27,056 bases of DNA. Source: a virus. Made by a program: the position numbers and the translations under genes. Position 1 is the stretch's first letter; the number at the start of each line of letters is the position of its first letter. This document shows positions 20,819 through 27,056 of this stretch, in pieces. A model generated the notes under the pieces. It was not told where the DNA came from. It did not search any database and saw nothing but the letters and a program-made list of their open reading frames with translations. The stretch is taken from positions 1-27,056 of IMG/VR virus record IMGVR_UViG_3300030107_006291; one strand, 5' to 3'.

Positions 20819-22690
20819 CTACGTCGGCATAGCAGCTTGTTCACCCCCAGCGGCGGCGGCTGCTTCTTCCATAATCATTTCATCCGTCATTCCTGCGGGA
20901 GTTGCCCCGCTAGGCTCGGCTGGTTCTACTGGCCCGGCTTGCTGTGCTTGCTGCGGGGCCATTGCCGCCATAGCTTGCTGCTGCGCGGCTTGCTGCATTT
21001 GCGTAATTAAATTGATGCACTCCTCAATATATCGCCGGAGTAAATCAAGCCGTTCTTCAGGCACTTTATTAATTTTTGCTCGAAGATACGCTGATTGCAT
21101 AAGTTTAATACTGAGCTCTAGGTTACTAAACGGCTCAGGCGGAATGTACTCACCCTTTTCAAGCATCTGCTCAATAAGCATATTAACGTCATCGCGTGCG
21201 GCTGTTGCCATGCTGTTAACTGCCTCAATATCTGGATAATCAAGCAAACCTCGAGATTCTTCCTGGCTAAGCATCCCAGCCTGAAGCATCTCAATAACTT
21301 TTTGCAGCTTAGCGGCAGGCGTTGTAGGCAGCAAAGAGGTCGGATAAATCTTCATGACATACTGGTCTTCTTCCAGGTTAATGTCTTTCCACTTTATCTT
21401 CTCAATGTTTTTATCGCCGTGGCTAATAACCTCGTAGGCATCACCCCTTGCAGCAACCTCACGCGCCAAATCAATCATCTGACGCGCCGCATCTAAAAAT
21501 GTTTTCTCGTATTGCTGCGCCGTAATCATAAAACGCTCAGTCTCAATGTCTTGAAACTCACGAAGAGCTACGCCGGACTCTAGGCCAGCAGGCTTTCTTG
21601 ACTGTGCAGCGAGCTGAGAAACGCCAGTAATTTCATAGGCACGATTAAATAACCGGTCTAAGTGACTAAAAATTTCACCCGAAACTGTTCGAGGAACAAA
21701 AAACTGCGGCGGCGTACCCCTGTACTCAATAACACCCCAAGTCTCATTGTTTAAATGAGCTTTGGCAATTTTAGAACCCGCCTCAACAAAAACCTTTGGC
21801 TTTGCCAGGTGCATCTGTTCCTGGATATTAAACAGCAATTTATTAATTTCCAGTTGTATGCCGGTTAATTGTTCAGCGAGCCCCTGCCCGTAGAAGCCGA
21901 GAAGACGTTCAGTCCATCGGATAAACACGAACGGAAAGTAATCGCGCTCATACGGTTCGTCGAACAGCGTAGCGCCATCAATGCAAATAACGTGGCGTCC
22001 GTCTCCGGCTCCCTCACCACTAGGTAAGTGCCAAGCTTCGATGCACACGATCTGGTTCGATTCATCATAGCCTCTTCCGTCATCTTCTGGAGCAGGAGCT
22101 GCATAAATGGCATCTCGATGCTCCGGGTAAAGATTGTTTAACACGTCGCGGTCAACGTATTTGACTTGGAAAAGTTGGCGAGGATTGCCGTAAACGGACT
22201 CTCTATCATCTACAACAAGCTCGTTTGGAAAAATGCGCTCGACTTTAATTTTACCGTCGTGCTCGTAAATCTTCATTGCACCAGTACCAAACACGCACGC
22301 ATCAAGAAAAACCTTCGGCGCCACGTTATAAATACCAGTGGAATAAAACTGCCCGTCACAAAACCGCTCTAACAACTTGGCTTTGCGCTGCATTTTATAA
22401 TCTCCACCGCTTGTTAAAAACGTAGCACGAGGGCGGTTTTTTGCAATCTTGGCGGTCACCGTGTCACACATTGACTGAACAACGTTTAGGGTTACTCTGT
22501 GACGCATTGCGGCGCTTTTCATTCTGGAATAATTCGAGCTAGATAATCCCGCACTGTAATAGTTACCGTAAAGCCGCAAGTGCTTTAAGTTGTAGTCTTC
22601 CCGATAGTCTTGGTCTTCTTTGACTGACTGAAATTTGCGGATAACGCTCTCATGAACGTCACTTTTTTCTGACCACCAGTAATCCATCAT
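20819..22690 (-). CDS. Portal protein
   Basis: A 623-aa protein right after the large terminase. It has features of podovirus portals: an N-terminal helix (DYREDYNLKHLRLYGNYY), the stem/wing region with ERLLGFYGQGLAEQLTGIQLEINKLLF, the conserved-looking segment AKPKVFVEAGSKI, and later PTSLLPTTPAAKLQKVIEM. The C-terminus is Gln/Ala/Met-rich (TQMQQAAQQQAMAAM), as in the barrel or tail of several portals. It forms the dodecameric channel for DNA packaging. The start is either the ATG at 22690, in a TAATG overlap with the upstream gene, or the next codon, also ATG, at better distance from GGAGG. Confidence 0.85.
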   Translation of the reverse strand: MMDYWWSEKSDVHESVIRKFQSVKEDQDYREDYNLKHLRLYGNYYSAGLSSSNYSRMKSAAMRHRVTLNVVQSMCDTVTAKIAKNRPRATFLTSGGDYKMQRKAKLLERFCDGQFYSTGIYNVAPKVFLDACVFGTGAMKIYEHDGKIKVERIFPNELVVDDRESVYGNPRQLFQVKYVDRDVLNNLYPEHRDAIYAAPAPEDDGRGYDESNQIVCIEAWHLPSGEGAGDGRHVICIDGATLFDEPYERDYFPFVFIRWTERLLGFYGQGLAEQLTGIQLEINKLLFNIQEQMHLAKPKVFVEAGSKIAKAHLNNETWGVIEYRGTPPQFFVPRTVSGEIFSHLDRLFNRAYEITGVSQLAAQSRKPAGLESGVALREFQDIETERFMITAQQYEKTFLDAARQMIDLAREVAARGDAYEVISHGDKNIEKIKWKDINLEEDQYVMKIYPTSLLPTTPAAKLQKVIEMLQAGMLSQEESRGLLDYPDIEAVNSMATAARDDVNMLIEQMLEKGEYIPPEPFSNLELSIKLMQSAYLRAKINKVPEERLDLLRRYIEECINLITQMQQAAQQQAMAAMAPQQAQQAGPVEPAEPSGATPAGMTDEMIMEEAAAAAGGEQAAMPT

Positions 22691-22899
22691 TATCCTCCAG
22701 AAGAGTAGAACAGAAGAGCTTCATCTGCTTCTTCGGTGCTAGGCGTAGTTTCGCGGTAATTCTCAGGAATAGCAAACCCTACCTCTGGTACAGGAGGAGG
22801 AAAAGTTACTGAGATTTTTCCGTTTGGCGTTTCATAAGTAATGTTTGTGGCGCCGATTAATTTCGCAAACTCAGCAGCTTCTTTTAGTTCATCATCCAT
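22690..22899 (-). CDS. Small acidic protein (69 aa) between terminase and portal
   Basis: A 69-aa protein: an N-terminal helix (MDDELKEAAEFAKLIGAT), a beta segment ITYETPNGKISVTFPPPV, then a proline-containing acidic tail ending ALLFYSSGG. I do not know the family, though short ORFs of this kind between terminase and portal are common in podoviruses. The gene starts inside the last codons of the terminase gene in another frame, a 16-base overlap, without a clear SD. It ends in a TAATG overlap with the portal, so it may partly serve translational coupling. The GGAGG encoding part of its last residues is the portal SD. Confidence 0.6.
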   Translation of the reverse strand: MDDELKEAAEFAKLIGATNITYETPNGKISVTFPPPVPEVGFAIPENYRETTPSTEEADEALLFYSSGG

Positions 22900-24347
22900 T
22901 CAGGCGTACCCGTCCCTTCTTCGCTGGTGTCTTCAATTTTATCAGCAACTCCCGCCCAATATCTTTGCTCCCATTCCTTGTGAAACTCAGGGCTTCCCAT
23001 CTGGGGCGGCAGTAATTCTTCTTCGTGAGTAAAGTGCTTAGACTCTCGCCAGGCGTACAGGCAGGCATCAGATAGGTGGTTGTCAAACCTACCATCTTCT
23101 TTGCGGCGGTCTTCGTCCCACTGTAGTAGACGCCATTCGTCTACTAAATCTGACAACTCATTTACTAAAATATTCCCAGAAGCTAAATCTGAGTTCATAA
23201 GCTCAATATAAGCGGCTTTGTTTCGTTTTTCTGCTGCCTTGATAGGCAAGGCCCAGCGCTGCCTAAACTCTTCCACGATGGATTTACCCAGGCCGCCGGT
23301 ATCTGCCACGATAGACGTAAAGTTATACATCTCATTGTATTCTTGAATTTTTAAAGCAATTTCAGAAGGTAGCATCTTGGATTGTTTAAAGGCGTCCACC
23401 ACGAAAAAATAAGGCAGTTCGGGGCTGTACGCGCCAACCACAAAAGCCGTGGCATCCTCGTATCCTAAATCCACACCTAAAATAAAATCAAAGTCGTACT
23501 CATGGTAGGGCACGTCATCGTAAAAATTCTTCTCTTCGGAGTATTTATAAACCAATGAATCTTCAGACCTAATCCATTGACCCCGCCACTCTCGAAGATA
23601 AACCGGGTTTGTGTCGTCCCATTTCTTCTGGCGCATACGCTTTTCAAGCCAGTCTTTGGCGTGAGGTATGTGCGGGTTGTCCATAATGGTCCAATGGTGG
23701 TTGCTGTAACCAAATGCAGGGTTTGTCGTTGCATGAAAAAACATGCCGCTACATGAAGCGTTTGGCGTACCAATCATTGCCAAAGTACCATTGTGGTCAA
23801 TAAGCGCGGGCTCAAGAACTTCTTGAACTAGCTCTTCCATGTGAGCACCAAAACTCGCAGCTTCGTCCAGAATAACTAGACGGTAAGCCGACCCACGAAG
23901 CTTATCAATATCAGCCTCATCGTTTGCGCCTGTTAAGATTATCTGGCTGTTATTGGGCAGTGTCGCCACGAGCTCTGAGTTATTAAACCGCATTCCTATA
24001 TGGTAACGCCGGTTTGCTCTTTTAAGCTCCATCCACATTAGGCGCTTAGCACTTGTGCGTGTAAGTGCGATGTAGGCCGACAATGAATCAGGATGTTTAG
24101 ATGCTGTTTCAATTAAGTAGTAGCAACTAGCGTAAGTCTTGCCAGCTCGCCGGGAGCATAGGGCTGTTTTAAAAGAAGAAGGATCATTTATAAAGGCAAG
24201 CTGCTGCTCAAACAAGTCCTCTTGCCAACGATAACTGCGGTCTTTAGATGCAGCCGTATCCTCTTTAAGAGCATTGGCGTCACCAAAGCGCTTAACAAAC
24301 TCCTTTAGAACCTGGCGAGAGGCGTATGACTCAGGCTGCTTTGGCAT
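22884..24347 (-). CDS. terL: Terminase large subunit
   Basis: A 487-aa DNA packaging motor. The ATPase part has an adenine-contact region near YRWQEDLFEQQ (39-49), Walker A CSRRAGKT (64-71), Walker B LVILDEA with catalytic Asp161-Glu162, and the coupling motif LAMIGTPNAS (189-198). The C-terminal RNase H-like nuclease has FILGVDLGYEDAT with Asp293, SIVADTGGLG with Asp349, and NHLSDACLYAW with Asp427 as the expected metal-binding acids. Length and motif order fit a complete protein. It starts at an ATG after AAGGTAACGG and overlaps the upstream small gene by 17 bases and the downstream one by 16. Confidence 0.95.
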   Translation of the reverse strand: MPKQPESYASRQVLKEFVKRFGDANALKEDTAASKDRSYRWQEDLFEQQLAFINDPSSFKTALCSRRAGKTYASCYYLIETASKHPDSLSAYIALTRTSAKRLMWMELKRANRRYHIGMRFNNSELVATLPNNSQIILTGANDEADIDKLRGSAYRLVILDEAASFGAHMEELVQEVLEPALIDHNGTLAMIGTPNASCSGMFFHATTNPAFGYSNHHWTIMDNPHIPHAKDWLEKRMRQKKWDDTNPVYLREWRGQWIRSEDSLVYKYSEEKNFYDDVPYHEYDFDFILGVDLGYEDATAFVVGAYSPELPYFFVVDAFKQSKMLPSEIALKIQEYNEMYNFTSIVADTGGLGKSIVEEFRQRWALPIKAAEKRNKAAYIELMNSDLASGNILVNELSDLVDEWRLLQWDEDRRKEDGRFDNHLSDACLYAWRESKHFTHEEELLPPQMGSPEFHKEWEQRYWAGVADKIEDTSEEGTGTPEWMMN

Positions 24348-24576
24348 CCGTTACCTTTTTAGGCCGACCTTTTTTAGGGGCGGCTTTGCCTTTTGTTCGG
24401 CACCAAGAAATAGAACTCATTGGCAACCAATAAGAACCTTTCTTTTTATCGATGATACGGACCCCTAAAACGCCTTCTACTTTTTCAAAAGACAAGTCAA
24501 AGTGGTCGGAAGCCAAAAAGCTCTTATTTAAAACGCTTCTGGCTGACTCTGTGAGCTGTACTCCTACAATCTCCAT
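24331..24576 (-). CDS. Small basic protein with AT-hook-like tail, upstream of terL
   Basis: An 81-aa protein. Residues 1-60 look globular (LTESARSVLNKSFLAS, VEGVLGVRIID, GSYWLPMSSISWC). The C-terminus is basic with KKGRPKK at 68-74, which resembles the GRP core of an AT-hook for minor-groove DNA binding. Family unknown. It overlaps both neighbours out of frame, by 13 bases upstream and 17 bases with terL, so the three genes are likely co-translated. A DNA-binding accessory to the terminase, or even the true small terminase subunit, is possible. Both are inferences from position and charge. Confidence 0.6.
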   Translation of the reverse strand: MEIVGVQLTESARSVLNKSFLASDHFDLSFEKVEGVLGVRIIDKKKGSYWLPMSSISWCRTKGKAAPKKGRPKKVTDAKAA

Positions 24577-25070
24577 TCTTCACTCTCAATCTTCTCCAAG
24601 CCTTCTGGTCTTTGGAGGTTTGGGACATAAAACAGATTATAGGGCTGCTTTAGGTCTTTGAATATAAAACTTTTATGACTACAGAGGATAGGTTCGCCCT
24701 TCTCGTGCTCAAAAAAGCCTAAAAGGGCCTTGCACAGCCCAAATTTTCGTAATGATTTCTTGGTGTAAGCAAAATGAACGATAAAACGATTATTTTTAGT
24801 CCGTACACCGCAAACCCAACCAAAAATTAAGTTTGGGTCTTCACTTGAGCACGCAATAACCGTAATCGAGTTTTCCATAAGGTTTTTTATGACCTCTCGA
24901 TGGGATTTAAAAAAAAGAGGTTGATACTGGTCTTTATTTTGGACCCACCAAGCATCTAACCAGCTTTTATAGACAAAACTCGAATCCCCTTGGTCTGCTA
25001 GGCGAATATAGACCGGCAAACGCTCGTTATGCATCATCGGGTTGTATGGTGGCGCCGCTTCAATGGTCAT
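24564..25070 (-). CDS. GNAT-like N-acetyltransferase
   Basis: A 168-aa protein with a GNAT-type layout: VYIRLADQGDSSFVYKSWLDAW at the N-terminus, then ITVIACSSEDPNLIFGWVCG (strands before the cofactor site), VHFAYTKKSLRKFGLCKALL as the acetyl-CoA pyrophosphate-binding region (R/Q-x-x-G-x-G/A is degenerate here), and a C-terminal strand region YNLFYVPN. From memory, many phages carry GNAT-like proteins of this type close to the terminase. The substrate is unknown, and host or phage proteins are possible. It starts in an ATGA overlap with the upstream gene. The degenerate cofactor loop means activity is uncertain. Confidence 0.65.
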   Translation of the reverse strand: MTIEAAPPYNPMMHNERLPVYIRLADQGDSSFVYKSWLDAWWVQNKDQYQPLFFKSHREVIKNLMENSITVIACSSEDPNLIFGWVCGVRTKNNRFIVHFAYTKKSLRKFGLCKALLGFFEHEKGEPILCSHKSFIFKDLKQPYNLFYVPNLQRPEGLEKIESEEWRL

Positions 25071-25510
25071 TTATCGCCATCCTTTAATCTATCGCTTGTC
25101 ATCTCGGCCAGCTTAATTAAATCCGCATCACTCATGGCGTCTAGGTCAGACTGCTCTTTAAGCTCTTTCTCGATACCAACAATCTGGGCCAATGAACGAG
25201 TCATTTGACCAAAGGAATGCACCTGTTGGCGGTCCAGGCCGCTGCTAGTGGTAGAAACCCTAAGATGGTGCCTTACTTCGGAATCAATCACCGCAAGGGC
25301 GTTTTCCATAATGCTGTGGAGACTCGGCATAACCCGAATATCGATTAGGTCTGCCTGACGCTTGTTTATCTGAACTCTGGACCCCTCGGTTTCAAGGTCT
25401 TGCTCAGCGAGTTCTAAAATTTCTCGGCGGTCTAGTTTTCCGCCCTTGGTCTTGCAAGCCTCGTCGTAACGGACTTCAAGGCTCTTCCCCATATAAATCT
25501 TCTTCGACAT
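25067..25510 (-). CDS. Candidate small terminase subunit (helical 147-aa protein)
   Basis: A 147-aa charged, predicted helical protein: MSKKIYMGKSLEVRYDEACK, then REILELAEQDLETEGSR, a central long helix (LIDIRVMPSLHSIMENALAV) and a C-terminal acidic helix ending TSDRLKDGDK. Size, helicity and place two genes ahead of terL fit a small terminase subunit, the DNA-recognition part of the packaging motor, but I see no clear helix-turn-helix signature, so the call is tentative. The SD AGGAA precedes the ATG, and the stop overlaps the next start as ATGA. Confidence 0.5.
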   Translation of the reverse strand: MSKKIYMGKSLEVRYDEACKTKGGKLDRREILELAEQDLETEGSRVQINKRQADLIDIRVMPSLHSIMENALAVIDSEVRHHLRVSTTSSGLDRQQVHSFGQMTRSLAQIVGIEKELKEQSDLDAMSDADLIKLAEMTSDRLKDGDK

Positions 25511-25536
25511 AAAAATTCCTGCAACATTTTAAAATT

Positions 25537-26292
25537 TTATCCGACAGTTCCTGACATAAAGAGAGTATAGTCCTGAGCTGAAGTAACAGTGGTGTTAGAG
25601 TTTAATCCCGTAAACCCAGAAGCAATAATAAGTTCGTAATGAGCAACGTTTCCTTTAATTTTAGCCAGTTGACCTGGCAAGGAGACAATGCCTCCGGCGG
25701 GCACAAACATATTGTCACGAGAAAAAAACTGGATACCAATGGTTCCGCCGTCATCTGTTTCATTTGTTCCAAAGTCAGTGGCTGAAATAGTAACGCGATC
25801 AGTCCCGCTTGATGCCGTTGCAAAGTCAGTAATTCTACCAAAATCGTTATTGTTAGCAGACTTGGCACCGTAAACATTAAGGTGGGTAGCCCCCTTGTCG
25901 CCACCGTCTTGGTAGTCGCCTTTTTGGAAGCCGTTGTCCACGGGTGTAGTAATTTGGTTATTACTAGCAAAAACACAGTTACCGATAGTGCTGCCGCTAA
26001 GGTCAGCAATTAGACGGTAGTATTGAATTAACAGCTCATTGTCTGAGCGGTTATGCAGAATAAATGTGTTTACCCTGGTTAAACCTTGAAGTGACAGGTT
26101 GTAATAATCAAAGGCGTTATACAGGGTACTGGTTGAGCCAACCGTCGTATTCGCCTCAAGCCGACCATCGACACGAACAACCTTTTCATCGGTCTGGGTT
26201 TGGGTAGCCTCGTTTAGAAACACATGAGGGCTTGAGTAGTCCGAAGATCTACTAGAAAGCGCCGAAACTACCGTTTTAACATATTCTGCCAT
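25537..26292 (-). CDS. Virion-like beta-rich protein, 251 aa, first gene of the late operon
   Basis: I do not recognise the family. It starts MAEYVKTVVSALSSRSSDYS and is rich in Thr, Ser, Asn and Gly. Runs such as TFILHNRSDNELLIQYYRLI, ISATDFGTNETDD and FVPAGGIVSLPGQLAKIKG suggest a beta sandwich of a structural or decoration protein. The frame continues upstream to 26313, but the ATG at 26292 follows GGAGATGGGGC with a good SD and is preferred. It is the first gene downstream of the intergenic region, so it should carry the 5' leader of the late transcript. A virion role is inferred from composition. Confidence 0.65.
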   Translation of the reverse strand: MAEYVKTVVSALSSRSSDYSSPHVFLNEATQTQTDEKVVRVDGRLEANTTVGSTSTLYNAFDYYNLSLQGLTRVNTFILHNRSDNELLIQYYRLIADLSGSTIGNCVFASNNQITTPVDNGFQKGDYQDGGDKGATHLNVYGAKSANNNDFGRITDFATASSGTDRVTISATDFGTNETDDGGTIGIQFFSRDNMFVPAGGIVSLPGQLAKIKGNVAHYELIIASGFTGLNSNTTVTSAQDYTLFMSGTVG

Positions 26293-26421
26293 GCCCCATC
26301 TCCTGTTGAGCAAAGGATACGCTGGACCCTGAATAAAAACAAGTGGACGGGGTTAGCCGGTCGGCCCACAGAGCTCGTTTTATTAAGCACATCCCCCGTG
26401 GCGATTTATTAAATAAATATA

Positions 26422-26450
26422 AAGGTAGAATCAACAACGCATTGCGTCAA
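26422..26450 (-). promoter_or_regulatory. Candidate promoter of the late operon with overlapping palindrome
   Basis: On the minus strand TTGACG (26450-26445) is followed after 17 bases by TACCTT (26427-26422), a moderate sigma70-like pair with a good -35 and a weak -10. An AT-rich stretch follows. The 11-bp palindrome ACGCA-T-TGCGT (26437-26447) overlaps the -35, as an operator would. The distance to the first late gene is about 130 bp. If the phage has its own RNA polymerase, the real promoter may be different. Confidence 0.35.
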
Positions 26451-26730
26451 ATGCACTTTGGGGGGAGTGAGTGTGAGGGTAATTAATAAAAAAGGGAAAA
26501 GCCCGGCGCGGGGGCACCCCCCCCATCCGAATTGACTTCGGAAAGTACGCCGCAACGCCGCACAAAAAACAATGATTTTTTACTTATTCAGGTCAATAGG
26601 TTGCGCCCGTTTGACTTATTCGGTTGCGGTAGACCTCTACAGAATAAACGACGGGTGACCATGCCGGGAAGGTGCTACCTTGTTGCTTTGAGGGGTGTCG
26701 GAAATGCCCTATTTTACCGAATCACGCCCA

Positions 26731-26745
26731 CCGAAGGACCTTCGG
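26731..26745. repeat. Perfect 7-bp-arm palindrome, operator-like
   Basis: CCGAAGG-A-CCTTCGG is a perfect inverted repeat with a one-base centre. It is not followed by a T tract on either strand, so it is not an intrinsic terminator. It may be a protein-binding site in the control region. Confidence 0.6.
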
Positions 26746-26769
26746 CGCCTATAAGCTCTTGTGGCGCCG

Positions 26770-26789
26770 ACCACGCACAAACCACGCAC
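26770..26789. repeat. Short direct repeat ACCACGCAC x2
   Basis: Two copies of ACCACGCAC start 11 bp apart (26770 and 26781), about one helical turn. Such phasing is usual for adjacent protein sites, but two copies alone are weak evidence. Confidence 0.5.
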
Positions 26790-26869
26790 CAGCCACGGAA
26801 AAATAACGTCACAGGTCTCGAGGGCTCGAGCGTAGCATCTAGCGCGCGCGTTTTATGCGTGCGGCGTCG

Positions 26870-26909
26870 AAAATAGATAAAAATCTATCAAAATAGATAA
26901 AAATCTACC
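26870..26909. repeat. 20-bp tandem repeat, each copy with an inverted repeat (operator pair candidate)
   Basis: Two adjacent 20-bp units (26870-26889 and 26890-26909) differ at only one position. Each contains TAGAT-AAAA-ATCTA, a 5-bp inverted repeat with a 4-bp AT spacer, so the two dyads lie exactly two helical turns apart on the same face of the DNA. They sit about 90 bp upstream of the rightward gene start at 26996. Binding by a repressor or activator is inferred. Confidence 0.75.
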
Positions 26910-26995
26910 ACCCGCTCTTCGGCTAGCAATAAATAACCAGTAGTGGCGCCGATAAATGCACCAGAACAACAGAGGATAGCTTGTAAGGGGATAAA

Positions 26996-27056
26996 ATGAG
27001 CCAGGAACACCACAGGCGGAGTCGGATTAATGCTGTGATGTACCTGACTCCGAAGT
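26996..27056 (+). CDS. Start of a rightward gene, 3' partial
   Basis: An ATG at 26996 follows AAGGGGATAAA, a good Shine-Dalgarno sequence at proper spacing, and opens a frame that stays open to the window end. It reads MSQEHHRRSRINAVMYLTPK. Only 20 residues are visible, so no function can be given. The basic N-terminus is compatible with a small early regulatory protein. It is the first gene on the plus strand after the control region and probably the start of the early operon. Confidence 0.5.
   Translation, partial: MSQEHHRRSRINAVMYLTPK

Larger units (their letters stand above)
26293..26995 (+). other. Divergent intergenic/control region with no convincing gene
   Basis: About 700 bp separate the late operon (leftward) from the next gene (rightward). 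I see no credible gene in it on either strand. It contains a candidate late promoter, several palindromes (ACGCATTGCGT at 26437-26447, GTAGACCTCTAC at 26629-26640, CCGAAGGACCTTCGG at 26731-26745), paired CTCGAG sites (26817-26830), three GGCGCC sites (26744, 26763, 26945), a short direct repeat at 26770-26789 and a 20-bp tandem repeat at 26870-26909. Regulation of the early/late switch is the likely function. A replication origin is possible. Confidence 0.6.

Noticed and set aside
26490-26515. GC-rich hairpin next to a T-run on the minus strand as terminator
   Set aside because: The stem is only four pairs with alternative foldings, and there is no minus-strand gene upstream that would need it.
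26532-26876. A 114-codon plus-strand frame in the intergenic region
   Set aside because: It begins at TTG without an SD, its translation has no domain-like character, and it runs across the palindromes and repeats. It is more likely a chance frame in control DNA.
1-27056. CRISPR arrays, tRNA genes, integrase and insertion sequences
   Set aside because: No regularly spaced direct repeats with unique spacers, no cloverleaf-like stretch, and no integrase or transposase motifs were seen on either strand by reading. No programme was run, so a weak tRNA could be missed.

Overview
The window looks like the late half of a tailed dsDNA phage genome, most likely podovirus-like. It carries a terminase, portal, scaffold and major capsid series followed by very large tail and ejection-type proteins, with no recognisable tape-measure, tail-tube or sheath gene. 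No integrase, tRNA or bacterial housekeeping gene was seen. The host cannot be fixed from the sequence. Several small proteins feel familiar from marine and environmental phages, but that is memory, not a search result.

Layout, read in the direction of transcription. From about 26.3 kb down to 0.8 kb almost everything lies on the minus strand as one tightly packed late operon. The order is: an unknown virion-like protein; a candidate small terminase; a GNAT-type acetyltransferase; a small basic protein; the large terminase; a small acidic protein; portal; scaffold; major capsid protein; a capsid-associated protein; a small acidic protein; a strong rho-independent terminator; a head-tail adaptor candidate; a 106-aa protein; a 1211-aa tail protein; 337-, 310-, 582- and 1510-aa internal/ejection candidates; a 110-aa protein; a tail fibre with a C-terminal S74 chaperone; then a lysis and small-protein cassette (coiled-coil membrane protein, holin-like protein, three Lys-rich miniproteins, M15-type endolysin). 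Many gene junctions are TAATG, TGATG or ATGA overlaps, which suggests translational coupling.

The plus strand is used at both ends. At the left edge a C5-cytosine DNA methyltransferase, cut off by the window start, converges on the endolysin with a 23-bp overlap. At the right edge a gene begins at 26996 and runs out of the window. Between that gene and the late operon lie about 700 bp without a convincing gene. This stretch is rich in palindromes and short repeats and is the natural place for the divergent early/late promoters and operators. If the genome is circular or permuted, the early genes would run rightward from 26996 and end with the methyltransferase.

The two most interesting signals are these. 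First, a textbook -1 programmed ribosomal frameshift site (A AAA AAG, 5-nt spacer, 9-bp stem) lies at the end of the holin-like gene and would fuse it to an otherwise start-less downstream frame. Second, the methyltransferase has a second reading frame, open across the same 750 bp, that itself looks like a conserved phage protein with repeated PTPTA-type motifs, so the locus may be dual-coding. Further signals are a 25-residue-period DSLMYGG repeat, a second S74-like chaperone on a small structural protein, a repeated SD/stop/start cassette joining the Lys-rich miniproteins, and tandem operator-like repeats in the right-hand intergenic region.
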